This document shows positions 14,972-23,457 of a stretch of DNA of 64,000 nucleotides, piece by piece (the first letter of the stretch is position 1; every line of letters begins with the position of its first letter). The notes beneath the pieces are model-generated. The model was given only the letters and a program-made list of their open reading frames with translations, was not told the origin of the DNA and did not search any database. This DNA is from Gaetbulibacter sp. S0825 (GTDB lineage Bacteria > Bacteroidota > Bacteroidia > Flavobacteriales > Flavobacteriaceae), in assembly GCF_011777505.1 (NCBI RefSeq), contig NZ_JAATJT010000002.1, positions 708,504 through 772,503 on the forward strand. The letters are read 5' to 3'. Position numbers and translations under genes: made by a program.

Positions 14972-17884
14972 TTATTCTTCAATGGCTTCGTAAATCAATC
15001 GTTGTATTTCGGTTCTAATATTTTCTTTTAATAATTTGTTTCCATTCATGGATGTTGGATAGGTTCTATTTGCCATAAATACATATACAATTTCTTCTTC
15101 AGGATCTGCCCAAGCATAAGTTCCTGTAAAACCTGAATGACCAAAACTTGTCATGGATACACAACCACATGTTGGTCCATCATCTCCTAACTGTGGCTTA
15201 TCAAACCCTATTCCTCTTCGGTTATCACTTTCACAGTAATAACATTCATTAAACTTTTCCAATGTTTCCCTTCTAAAATAGCGATGACCTCCATAAAATC
15301 CTTTTTGCAAGTACATTTGCATAATCTTTGCGATATCATTGGCATTGCTAAAAACACCTGCGTGACCACCTACTCCATTTTGCATTGCAGCTCCCATATC
15401 ATGCACATAACCATGTACTTCTTGATATCTATAATAATTATCAATTTCACTTGGCACAATCTGCGTTTTACTAAATCTTTCTCTAGGCTTATACGTTGTA
15501 TAATTAGCTCCTAGAGATTTGTAGAAATGCTGTTGTACCAATTCATCCAAAGGTTGGTCGTAATGTTTTTCAATAAATTTCTTTAAAATATAATAAGGCA
15601 AATCACTATAACGATATCTTAATCGAGATAACATATCACTCTCCTTAATAATTCCTTGAATAGAATCTTGATAATCAGTTCTTAAAAACAATTTATTAGC
15701 AACTTCAATATCAAAACCCTTGCTTATTTTTCTTCTATAATATTTTGCATCAGGTTTTTTAGTAACTGAGTCTAAAGTAGATGCATAAAAAGGAATCCAA
15801 GGTTTTAATTGTGCATAGTGAGAAAGCATTTGCTTAATAGTCACATTTTCTTTGTTAGTCCCTTTAAATTCTGGTAGTAAATCAGATAATTTACTTTCCA
15901 AAGAAATAATGCCTTTTTCTTCTAATTCCATAACCAATGGCAATGTAGCGACTATCTTGGTTAACGAAGCAACATCGTAAATATCCGTAAATCTTACTTT
16001 TTGTTTTCCCTGATATGTATGCTTTCCAAAGTTCTTGTTGTAAACAACCTTTCCTTTTCTTGCTACTAACAATTGTATTCCTGGAGTCATTGTGGAGTCT
16101 ATAGCATATTGTGCCACTGAATCTAATTTAGCAAGCTTGTGAGAATTCATGCCTACGCTTTCTGGTAAGCTATAACCCAATCTACTTAAAGATGAAAAAT
16201 GAATCCCATCTCCAACTTTAAACTCCTCACCAGAAGTTACGGGTAAAACACCTTTTGCAGGAATAGCTCCAAATATTAGTTGCGCTGCTTTTTGCTGTGC
16301 AACATCACTATTTTGATAGGTAACTAGAATACTTTCTAGGTTTTCATTGGTTTTTAAATCTAATAGTGCATAAGGCTTTGCAAACACAGATAAAATTGTA
16401 GTATTAGTTCTAGCTATTTCATATAGCCAAACCAATTCTTGATTTGAAAACTTATAACTTTCCCAAGGACTTTTATTTGATTTATGAAACCCAACGATAA
16501 CTGTATTGTAATTGTTGAGTTTTGAAATAAGGTCATCTAGATTTGCTGCACTTATTTCATGGACTTTGGCATATTTTTTTAGTTCATTTAAAAATACTGA
16601 ACCCTTATCGTCTCCAAGTTTTACATACGCTATTGACTTATTTTCTAACTGACGAAAAGGCAATAATTTAGTACTGTTTTTTACTACTGTTAATGCATTT
16701 TCTATAAGTGTTTCATTCAACAAATCATCTTGTAGACGGTTAAGGTCTTCAACCAAATTTTTAGTCCCAACTGGTTTGTAATTGTTGAGACCAACTTTGT
16801 ACTTAGCCATTAATATTTTTTTTACCGAATGCGCTAAACGCTCTTCTGTAATATCTCCACTATTAAAGGCTTCCAAAATTTTGTCGATCCCTTGAGGTAC
16901 GCTTGCGGACATTAGCATAACATCGTTTCCTGCTTTAAAAGCTCCTAAGTCTATTTCGCCAGGGTTGCTAAAATTAGCTGCAGCTTTCATGGTAAGAGCA
17001 TCAGTAAAAATTAACCCCTTAAAACCTAAATTATCCTTTAAGATATCTGTTACTATATGCTTTGATAATGATGAAGGATAACCATCTCTTGGTTCTAAAC
17101 TTGGTACGTTTAAATGCGCAACCATAACACTAGACAGTCCTTTTTTAATGAGCTCTTTGTAAGGATATAACTCTACCGAATCTATTCTTTGCTTATTAAA
17201 ACTAATTGTTGGTAAGGTATGATGCGAATCCTGCTCAGTATCTCCATGACCAGGAAAATGTTTTGCAGACGCCAATGTGCCAGCCTCCTGCATCCCTTTC
17301 ATAAGAGCTAAGGATTTATTAGTGACATTATCACGACTTTCGCCAAATGAACGATTTCCAATAATAGGATTTTTAGGATTTGTATTAATATCTACAACAG
17401 GCGCAAAATTAAAATGCACACCTAATCGCTTACAATGTTCACCAATGTGTCTTCCTACACTTTCGACCAACTTATTGTCTTTTATTGCACCGAGCGCCAT
17501 ATTATACGGAAAAGCATAAGTGGAATCCAATCGCATATTTAATCCCCATTCGGCGTCCATACCAATAAGCAAAGGGATTTTGGACATAGCTTGTAATTCA
17601 TTATTTAGTTTAGCTTGTCTAATTGGTCCACCTTTAGAATAGATAATACCTCCCAAATGATAGTCTTTAATTTGCTTTACAAGTGCTTGCTTAGCTTTTT
17701 TATCTTGACTTGAATAAACTTGAACCATATAGAGCTGACCGATTCTTTCTTTTAAAGTCATTGAGTTATACACACTATCTACCCATTTTTCTTGGGCTTC
17801 AAAATCTTTTGTTGCAAGAGGGTGATTACTTTGTGCTGAAACAAATACACAAGTAAAAAGCAATAGTAAAGTTATATTTCGCAT
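14972..17884 (-). CDS. GH3 beta-N-acetylhexosaminidase fused to serine beta-lactamase-like domain
   Basis: 970 residues with a signal peptide (1 to about 18). The N-terminal half is a glycoside hydrolase family 3 domain of the NagZ type, with the His/Asp motif KHFPGHGDTEQDSHHTLP and the FTDALTMKA loop. A GH3 C-terminal-like domain follows to about residue 570. The last 390 residues are a serine beta-lactamase/esterase (class C-like) domain, with SLTK as the SxxK nucleophile motif, YSDLPYY in the Tyr-x-Asn-type position and GHSGFTG near the third motif. NagZ enzymes cut GlcNAc-anhydroMurNAc in peptidoglycan recycling. The fused domain may be a peptidase or esterase acting on cell-wall fragments. 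It is exported, unlike E. coli NagZ. Next to bshA, with which it is probably co-transcribed. Confidence 0.92.
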   Translation of the reverse strand: MRNITLLLLFTCVFVSAQSNHPLATKDFEAQEKWVDSVYNSMTLKERIGQLYMVQVYSSQDKKAKQALVKQIKDYHLGGIIYSKGGPIRQAKLNNELQAMSKIPLLIGMDAEWGLNMRLDSTYAFPYNMALGAIKDNKLVESVGRHIGEHCKRLGVHFNFAPVVDINTNPKNPIIGNRSFGESRDNVTNKSLALMKGMQEAGTLASAKHFPGHGDTEQDSHHTLPTISFNKQRIDSVELYPYKELIKKGLSSVMVAHLNVPSLEPRDGYPSSLSKHIVTDILKDNLGFKGLIFTDALTMKAAANFSNPGEIDLGAFKAGNDVMLMSASVPQGIDKILEAFNSGDITEERLAHSVKKILMAKYKVGLNNYKPVGTKNLVEDLNRLQDDLLNETLIENALTVVKNSTKLLPFRQLENKSIAYVKLGDDKGSVFLNELKKYAKVHEISAANLDDLISKLNNYNTVIVGFHKSNKSPWESYKFSNQELVWLYEIARTNTTILSVFAKPYALLDLKTNENLESILVTYQNSDVAQQKAAQLIFGAIPAKGVLPVTSGEEFKVGDGIHFSSLSRLGYSLPESVGMNSHKLAKLDSVAQYAIDSTMTPGIQLLVARKGKVVYNKNFGKHTYQGKQKVRFTDIYDVASLTKIVATLPLVMELEEKGIISLESKLSDLLPEFKGTNKENVTIKQMLSHYAQLKPWIPFYASTLDSVTKKPDAKYYRRKISKGFDIEVANKLFLRTDYQDSIQGIIKESDMLSRLRYRYSDLPYYILKKFIEKHYDQPLDELVQQHFYKSLGANYTTYKPRERFSKTQIVPSEIDNYYRYQEVHGYVHDMGAAMQNGVGGHAGVFSNANDIAKIMQMYLQKGFYGGHRYFRRETLEKFNECYYCESDNRRGIGFDKPQLGDDGPTCGCVSMTSFGHSGFTGTYAWADPEEEIVYVFMANRTYPTSMNGNKLLKENIRTEIQRLIYEAIEE

Positions 17885-18015
17885 AGTTTGGGATTAATTA
17901 ATGATCCATATTTATATGGAAAACGAAAAACTATGCCAAAATAGCATTTTTACAACTAAGAATAAAAAACTTTAAGATAGATTTATAACCAAGATAATTA
18001 ACAATGGTTATAATT

Positions 18016-18501
18016 TTAATTTAAAAAGCGGCTATGCCAACTTTCACTTGCAGGAACTTCCCAGTTTTCTATGTACTCTGCTTTATTGGCAACCAAATTG
18101 TTAAATACTATTGTGTTTTTGGAAACTGCTTTGTCTTTTGCCATTTTACGAAAGTCTGTCAAAGGTTTATAAGCAATAAACTCACCTTGTTTATAGGACA
18201 CATTCATTTTGTCCATTAAATCGACATTATACTCTTTTTCTAACTGTTGAATAAAATGCACTGAAGCATCAATTGAGCAACCTGTCGCACTATTTAAGTT
18301 TTGATTTAAACCAATAACTATAAAGCGCTTATATTTAATTTCATAGCCAGAATGCAAATCACCTCCATGTGCTGTCCAATTTTCAATAAAAACATCTAAC
18401 TTAGAACTAATGTCTTCTATTTCTTGTTCGGTAAAAGAACGATTGGCTTGGTAGATCCAAACTCTAGCGGTTTCTGGTAATGTGTTAAAATCTACTAGCA
18501 T
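18016..18501 (-). CDS. Conserved flavobacterial protein, unknown function
   Basis: 161 residues, soluble. It starts MLVDFNTLPETARVWIYQAN and has IENWTAHGGDLHSGYEIKYK and NQNLNSATGCSIDASVHFI. Homologues are widespread in flavobacteria and are sometimes labelled ABC transporter ATPase. No Walker A, Walker B or signature motif is visible here, so I do not accept that label. It is 3 nt after the CCG-type Fe-S gene and probably shares its transcript. Function unknown. Confidence 0.85.
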   Translation of the reverse strand: MLVDFNTLPETARVWIYQANRSFTEQEIEDISSKLDVFIENWTAHGGDLHSGYEIKYKRFIVIGLNQNLNSATGCSIDASVHFIQQLEKEYNVDLMDKMNVSYKQGEFIAYKPLTDFRKMAKDKAVSKNTIVFNNLVANKAEYIENWEVPASESWHSRFLN

Positions 18502-18504
18502 TTT

Positions 18505-19284
18505 TTATAAATCTTGATTACTTGCCAACAATTCCGCAACATCCAACACTTGAACATCTGCTTCTTTTTCTTTAAACTTGACGCCATCTGTCATCATGGT
18601 GTTACAATAAGGGCAACCTGTTGCAATAACCTCTGGGTTGGTTTGTAACGCATCTTCTGTCCGTAATACGTTTACATCTTTATCACCTTTCTCAGGTTCT
18701 TTAAACATTTGAGCGCCTCCAGCTCCACAACAAAGTGCAGTGCGTTTGTTACGTTTCATTTCAACTAATTCTACTCCAAGCTCTTTTAAAAGTTCTCGAG
18801 GTGCTTCATACACTTCATTAGCTCTTCCTAAATAACAAGGGTCATGAAAAGTTATGCGTTTTCCTTTGAATGAATTGTTAGTTATTTTTAATTTTCCTTC
18901 TTTAATTAATTGCTGTAAAAACTGCGTATGATGCAGGACTTCATAATTTCCTCCAAGTGAAGGATATTCGTTTTTTAATGTATTGAAAGAATGCGGACAA
19001 GCCGTCACTATTTTTTTTACTTCGTAAGCATTTAGTATTTCAATGTTAGTGACTGCTTGCATCTGAAACAAAAATTCGTTTCCAGCGCGTTTTGCAGCAT
19101 CGCCAGTACAACTTTCTTCTGTACCCAGTACTGCAAAATCAATGTTTGCTGCATTAAGCAATTTTACAAACGCTTTGGTTATTTTTTTAGCACGATCATC
19201 ATAACTTCCAGCAGACCCTACCCAAAATAGAATTTCGGGTTGTTTGCCTTCAGCCATATATTCTGCCATTGTTTTTACAGTCAT
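18505..19284 (-). CDS. CCG-domain Fe-S oxidoreductase subunit (HdrB/GlpC/LutA-like)
   Basis: 259 residues with two cysteine-rich CCG-type domains. The first contains EESCTGDAAKRAGNEF and TACPHSFNTLKNEYP. The second contains FHDPCYLGR, TALCCGAGGAQMF and ATGCPYCNTMMTDG. These bind non-cubane or [4Fe-4S] clusters in heterodisulfide reductase subunit B and in glycolate, lactate and glycerol-3-phosphate dehydrogenase partners. Together with the membrane Fe-S protein at 19961-21268 it would form an electron-transfer pair. The electron donor and acceptor are not identified. Confidence 0.9.
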   Translation of the reverse strand: MTVKTMAEYMAEGKQPEILFWVGSAGSYDDRAKKITKAFVKLLNAANIDFAVLGTEESCTGDAAKRAGNEFLFQMQAVTNIEILNAYEVKKIVTACPHSFNTLKNEYPSLGGNYEVLHHTQFLQQLIKEGKLKITNNSFKGKRITFHDPCYLGRANEVYEAPRELLKELGVELVEMKRNKRTALCCGAGGAQMFKEPEKGDKDVNVLRTEDALQTNPEVIATGCPYCNTMMTDGVKFKEKEADVQVLDVAELLASNQDL

Positions 19285-19300
19285 TTCATTAAGTGTTTAA

Positions 19301-19951
19301 CTAGTTATCACTTTCCTTTTTACTGTTCAATAATAGGTTTTGTCTGTATTCCTTAGTTTTTTCAAGTAAATCTGTAGACAAAAGTTGATAGGTTATTGGC
19401 GAATCTGGATCATAATTTATCATTACCCATTTATTTTCAGTAGCATCTTCTTTTAATAAAATTGTCACCCTATCTCTCATTAAGACATCCATAGTGCTAT
19501 TGGATAAAAAGGCAACATCCATTCCTTGTACTTTCATCATGTTAATCATCATCTCTTTACCTTCTTCGTCAAACTCTTGATTATTGAAAGTCATTTTCAT
19601 GCTCATGTCGTAAGAAACAAATGCATATTCTAAATTATTTTCTTTGCCTATATACACATCCGAAACTTTATAATCTGGAATAGTTTTAGGGATTTCTACA
19701 GAAAACTCGTCGTTACCTTCAAACATACTCATGAACAAGGTTTTCATTTGCTCTTTAGAAACCAAATCAAAAACCTTTGGATGTGTCATACCAAGAATTG
19801 CATCATAATCTAGATTATTTAAATCGACAAACATTTTATGAGCAACAGTTTCAACTTCTCTGGTGTTAACTGTTTCTTGCGCATAACTATAAGTTAGACA
19901 TCCTAATAGAATGAACCAAAACAGCAGAATTTTATTTTTTTTAATCATCAT
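19301..19951 (-). CDS. Secreted protein between the two Fe-S subunits, unknown function
   Basis: 216 residues with an N-terminal signal peptide ending near YSYAQ-ET. The mature part looks like an alpha+beta NTF2/SnoaL-like fold (helix NTREVETVAHKMFVDLNNL, then beta strands with DKVTILLKED-like spacing and KWVMINYD), but this is uncertain. No cysteine or other catalytic pattern is evident in the mature part. It lies 9 nt after one Fe-S gene and 16 nt before the other, so it is co-transcribed with both. Function unknown. Confidence 0.75.
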   Translation of the reverse strand: MMIKKNKILLFWFILLGCLTYSYAQETVNTREVETVAHKMFVDLNNLDYDAILGMTHPKVFDLVSKEQMKTLFMSMFEGNDEFSVEIPKTIPDYKVSDVYIGKENNLEYAFVSYDMSMKMTFNNQEFDEEGKEMMINMMKVQGMDVAFLSNSTMDVLMRDRVTILLKEDATENKWVMINYDPDSPITYQLLSTDLLEKTKEYRQNLLLNSKKESDN

Positions 19952-19960
19952 CTTTTATTA

Positions 19961-21268
19961 TTATTCATCTTTCCAATTCAGCCTATCCATCTGATTATAA
20001 GGCCAAGGAGCACCATTGTTCTCAATATTGGTCATCATATTATTTAACTCAGTTGGTGCAGCAGATTCTTCCATTACCAAGTAACGCCTCATATCCATGA
20101 TAATGGATAAAGGACTAATGCTTACTGGACATTCTTCAACACAGGCGTTACAAGTAGTACAAGCCCAAAGCTCTTCTTTTGTTATATAGTCACCTAATAA
20201 TTGCTTTCCATCATCCTTATACTCACCTTTATTAGCATCTATGTTTTTACCAACCTCCTCTAATCTGTCTCTAGTATCCATCATTATTTTACGAGGAGAC
20301 AATTTTTTTCCTGTTAAATTTGCTGGACAAGATGAGGTACAACGACCACACTCTGTACATGTATAAGCACTTAGCAACTGTGTCCAATTTAAATCGGTGA
20401 CATCACTAGCTCCAAATTTCTCAGGAGCTTCATCAGTATCTGCTTCTTCAGGTGCTGCAAAAGGGTCTGCATTTGGATCCATCATGAGCATCACTTCTTT
20501 TGTGACAGACTCCAAATTATCTAATTGCCCTTTTGGTTTGACACTTGCATAATACGTATTTGGAAACGCTAATAATATGTGTAGATGTTTTGAAAAATAT
20601 AGATAATTTAAGAATACTAATATTCCTAATATATGAATCCACCAAGCTGTTCTTTCTACTAAATGCAAACTATTTTCAGACAATCCACTAAACCAAGGTG
20701 CTATGTATTGACTAATAAAATTTCCTGAATCCATAGCCTGAAATGAAGCATCAGTTGCATTCATAATTAAAAACAACGACATCAATACCATTTCAAAATA
20801 TAAAATGTAATTAGCATCATTCTTTGGCCAACTAGTCATTTCGCTATTCCAAAAACGTTTTAGTTTTATAATATTTCTTCTAACCCAAAATATAATAACA
20901 GATACTAAAACTAAGACTGCTAAAATTTCAAAGCTACCTATTAAAACCCCATACAAACTACCTATTCCAGAAAAAACACGATGCGTACCAAATAATCCAT
21001 CAATAATAATTTCTAAAACCTCAATGTTTATAATAATGAATCCAACATAGACAATAACATGCAAAAAACCAGCTACTGGACGACGTACCATTTTACTTTG
21101 TCCAAGCGCAATGTTAATCATGTTTTTAAGGCGTTGTGACTTGTTATCGCTAACATCAACATCTTTTCCCAATTTTATGTTACGAATAAGCTTTTGAACA
21201 TTTCTAACAAAATATCCAATACCAATAACCAATGCGATTGCAAAAAGTATGTTTGGTAAATAATTCAT
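19961..21268 (-). CDS. Membrane-bound 4Fe-4S dicluster electron-transfer protein (HdrC/E-like)
   Basis: 435 residues. An N-terminal helix is followed by several membrane segments (to about residue 235) resembling a nitrate-reductase-gamma/HdrE-type cytochrome b region. A soluble domain then carries two ferredoxin motifs, CTECGRCTSSCP and CTTCNACVEECP, each able to bind a [4Fe-4S] cluster. With the CCG subunit downstream it would pass electrons between the quinone pool and an unidentified partner. Gene order minus strand: mlaD-type, this gene, secreted protein, CCG subunit. Confidence 0.9.
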   Translation of the reverse strand: MNYLPNILFAIALVIGIGYFVRNVQKLIRNIKLGKDVDVSDNKSQRLKNMINIALGQSKMVRRPVAGFLHVIVYVGFIIINIEVLEIIIDGLFGTHRVFSGIGSLYGVLIGSFEILAVLVLVSVIIFWVRRNIIKLKRFWNSEMTSWPKNDANYILYFEMVLMSLFLIMNATDASFQAMDSGNFISQYIAPWFSGLSENSLHLVERTAWWIHILGILVFLNYLYFSKHLHILLAFPNTYYASVKPKGQLDNLESVTKEVMLMMDPNADPFAAPEEADTDEAPEKFGASDVTDLNWTQLLSAYTCTECGRCTSSCPANLTGKKLSPRKIMMDTRDRLEEVGKNIDANKGEYKDDGKQLLGDYITKEELWACTTCNACVEECPVSISPLSIIMDMRRYLVMEESAAPTELNNMMTNIENNGAPWPYNQMDRLNWKDE

Positions 21269-21291
21269 AGTTGGTTGATTTATAAAGTGTA

Positions 21292-22224
21292 TTAGTTTTC
21301 GCTATATGGAATTTCTTTTTTGGAAAGGATTCTAAAATAACGTTTTGGATGCAGCTTAATATCTCTTAGTAGTTCTTCAAGTTCTTTAGTAGCTCCTTCA
21401 ATATTATTGTACAAGCCATCTTCTTTCATAAGTTTTCCCATAGAGCCTTCACCCTTTTCTATACTCGATAATATATTTTTAAAGCTATCAATGGTTGTTT
21501 GCAATTCTGTAATGGTTTGACCTAGATTTGCCTTAGCCATTTCATCTGTTAACGAAGCTAAATTAGCAGACGTACTTTCAAAACTTGTAATAGTGCTGTC
21601 TAATTTTTCTTTATTATTCGCTATTAAATTATTAATTGAATTAGACGTGTTTTTAAATGATAAAATCGTCTCGTTTAAGCTTGAAATGCTACTTTTTAAA
21701 TTGGTTTTAGTCTGTTTATCAAACACATCGTTAATGTTTCCAAGAAGTGAGTCTGCACTTACCATCACATTTTCAATTTTCCCTTGTAATGGTGTGAGTT
21801 TTTGGTTTACCAACTCTGTCAAACCAGCTTTAATGGAACCCTCCAAGAAGTCACCATCCACAGCAGTTTCAGAGCCATCATTGGCTAGTACTATAGCTAC
21901 TGCTTTTCCTCCAATAAGACCAGTTTCATAAATTTGAGCTTTGCTGTTTTTTGAAAACTGAAAATCATTATCTATCATAAGCTTAAGCTGAAGCTTTCCT
22001 GAACCATCTTCAGTAAATACTATTTCTTGAACCTTACCGACAACATTTCCGCTAATGGTAACAGGAGCCGATGGTGCTAACCCTTCAACATTATCGTAAA
22101 CTGCATAAAACGTTCGAGAAGAATCCAATAGGTTTTCTCCTTTTAAATAATTGAATAAATATACAATGAGTAACAATCCACTAATGACTAAGACTGCCGT
22201 TTTTACTTCTCTAGTGATTTTCAA
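21292..22224 (-). CDS. MlaD-family (MCE domain) lipid-transport protein
   Basis: 310 residues. An N-terminal membrane anchor (about 10-30, VKTAVLVISGLLLIVYLFNY) is followed by an MCE domain (about 40-115, AVYDNVEGLAPSAPVTISGN and GLIGGKAVAIVL) and a long helical/coiled-coil C-terminal region. MCE proteins form hexameric rings or needles that carry lipids across the periplasm. The permease and ATPase partners (MlaE/MlaF) are not next to it. It follows the amidase by 51 nt. The domain call is clear; participation in a Mla-type system is inferred. Confidence 0.92.
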   Translation of the reverse strand: MKITREVKTAVLVISGLLLIVYLFNYLKGENLLDSSRTFYAVYDNVEGLAPSAPVTISGNVVGKVQEIVFTEDGSGKLQLKLMIDNDFQFSKNSKAQIYETGLIGGKAVAIVLANDGSETAVDGDFLEGSIKAGLTELVNQKLTPLQGKIENVMVSADSLLGNINDVFDKQTKTNLKSSISSLNETILSFKNTSNSINNLIANNKEKLDSTITSFESTSANLASLTDEMAKANLGQTITELQTTIDSFKNILSSIEKGEGSMGKLMKEDGLYNNIEGATKELEELLRDIKLHPKRYFRILSKKEIPYSEN

Positions 22225-22275
22225 TATTATTTTTTTTGATTAAACACAAAATTAGCAATTAATTTAAATAAAGCC

Positions 22276-23367
22276 TTAATTTGAAATAGTTTTTAAAGCC
22301 TCCTTAATATCTATGCGCTCACCATTTTTGTAAGCGACAATAAAACAGCTTGTATAACCTTTTTCTAAAGCTTCTTCTTTGTGTCTTTTAATATCATCGT
22401 AATTAGAAGTTTCTCCATAAAAATATTTGTAACCATTACCAATACTTTCAGATGTCACGCCTCTTAATCCTTTAAAATTATAGGGTTTTGTTTCTAGTTT
22501 TCGCGCTCCAGCTGCTATTTGAACTTTGAATGTAATATCAGAATTTAATTCCTCTTCATTTTCTGGATTTTCCAAAACAATTGAAACTGAACTTGACCCA
22601 CTGCTTAAATTATTTTTATATGACAAAACACCATTTTTAATAGCTTCAGCCATTGCTTCCTGTCCTTTTTTAGAATTTAAATATGCACCTTCACTTTTAT
22701 TTGTTAGAAAACCTGTTTCAACCAATATACTGGGCATGTATGTATTGTGCAACACCCAAAAACCTGCCTGTTTTACACCTCTATTTTTTCGATTTAGCTT
22801 TTGCACAAAATTATCCTGTACATATTTGGCTAATAATATACTTTGGTCTAGATAGTCTTCTTGCATTAAAGTCAATCCAATTAATGACTCCGGAGAGTTT
22901 GGATCAAATCCTTCATATTTTTCTTCATAATTCTCTTCTAAAAAGATAACAGAGTTTTCTTTTTTGGCTATTTCAAGGTTGGCTTTATTCATATGCAGAC
23001 CAAGTACAAATGTGGAAGCACCAAACACACTACTTTTAGTCCAAGAATCACAATGTACAGATACAAACAAATCTGCATTAGCTTTGTTAGCGATAGCAGC
23101 TCTCTCATGCAACTCTAAATATACATCGGTTTTACGTGTATAAATAACTTTAATATTGTCATGCTTTTCTAACTCTTTACCAACTAGGAGAATTATTTTA
23201 AGAGCAATGCTTTTTTCTCTATAACCATTTCCAATATTTCCTGGGTCTTTACCTCCATGTCCAGCATCTAGCACAACCACAAATTTATCTGTTGATTTTT
23301 GAGGAAAAACGGAGATGGAAAATATAAAGAAAAAAGATACTAAAAGGTATTTCAGATTCGTTTTCAT
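22276..23367 (-). CDS. N-acetylmuramoyl-L-alanine amidase (Amidase_3) with C-terminal SPOR-like domain
   Basis: 363 residues. Signal peptide (1 to about 22), then a zinc amidase domain with VVLDAGHGGKDPGNIGNGYR (first zinc His), the VSVHCDSW loop (second His) and SILVETGFLTNKSEG (catalytic Glu). After a Ser-rich linker the last about 90 residues (FKVQIAAGARKLE to SCFIVAYKNGERI) have the SPOR pattern that binds denuded glycan at the division site. It cleaves the amide bond between MurNAc and the peptide stem and so separates daughter cells. It is divergent from lptD. Confidence 0.94.
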   Translation of the reverse strand: MKTNLKYLLVSFFFIFSISVFPQKSTDKFVVVLDAGHGGKDPGNIGNGYREKSIALKIILLVGKELEKHDNIKVIYTRKTDVYLELHERAAIANKANADLFVSVHCDSWTKSSVFGASTFVLGLHMNKANLEIAKKENSVIFLEENYEEKYEGFDPNSPESLIGLTLMQEDYLDQSILLAKYVQDNFVQKLNRKNRGVKQAGFWVLHNTYMPSILVETGFLTNKSEGAYLNSKKGQEAMAEAIKNGVLSYKNNLSSGSSSVSIVLENPENEEELNSDITFKVQIAAGARKLETKPYNFKGLRGVTSESIGNGYKYFYGETSNYDDIKRHKEEALEKGYTSCFIVAYKNGERIDIKEALKTISN

Positions 23368-23457
23368 ATAAAGTCTAAAACGGCATTAAAACTAGGTTTA
23401 TTTTAAATTCTATATTTTTTTAGTTATTAAAATATTCACAAAAAAATATATGTACAT

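Noticed and set aside
18016..18501. ABC transporter ATPase label given to homologues
   Set aside because: No Walker A, Walker B or signature motif can be found in the 161 residues.
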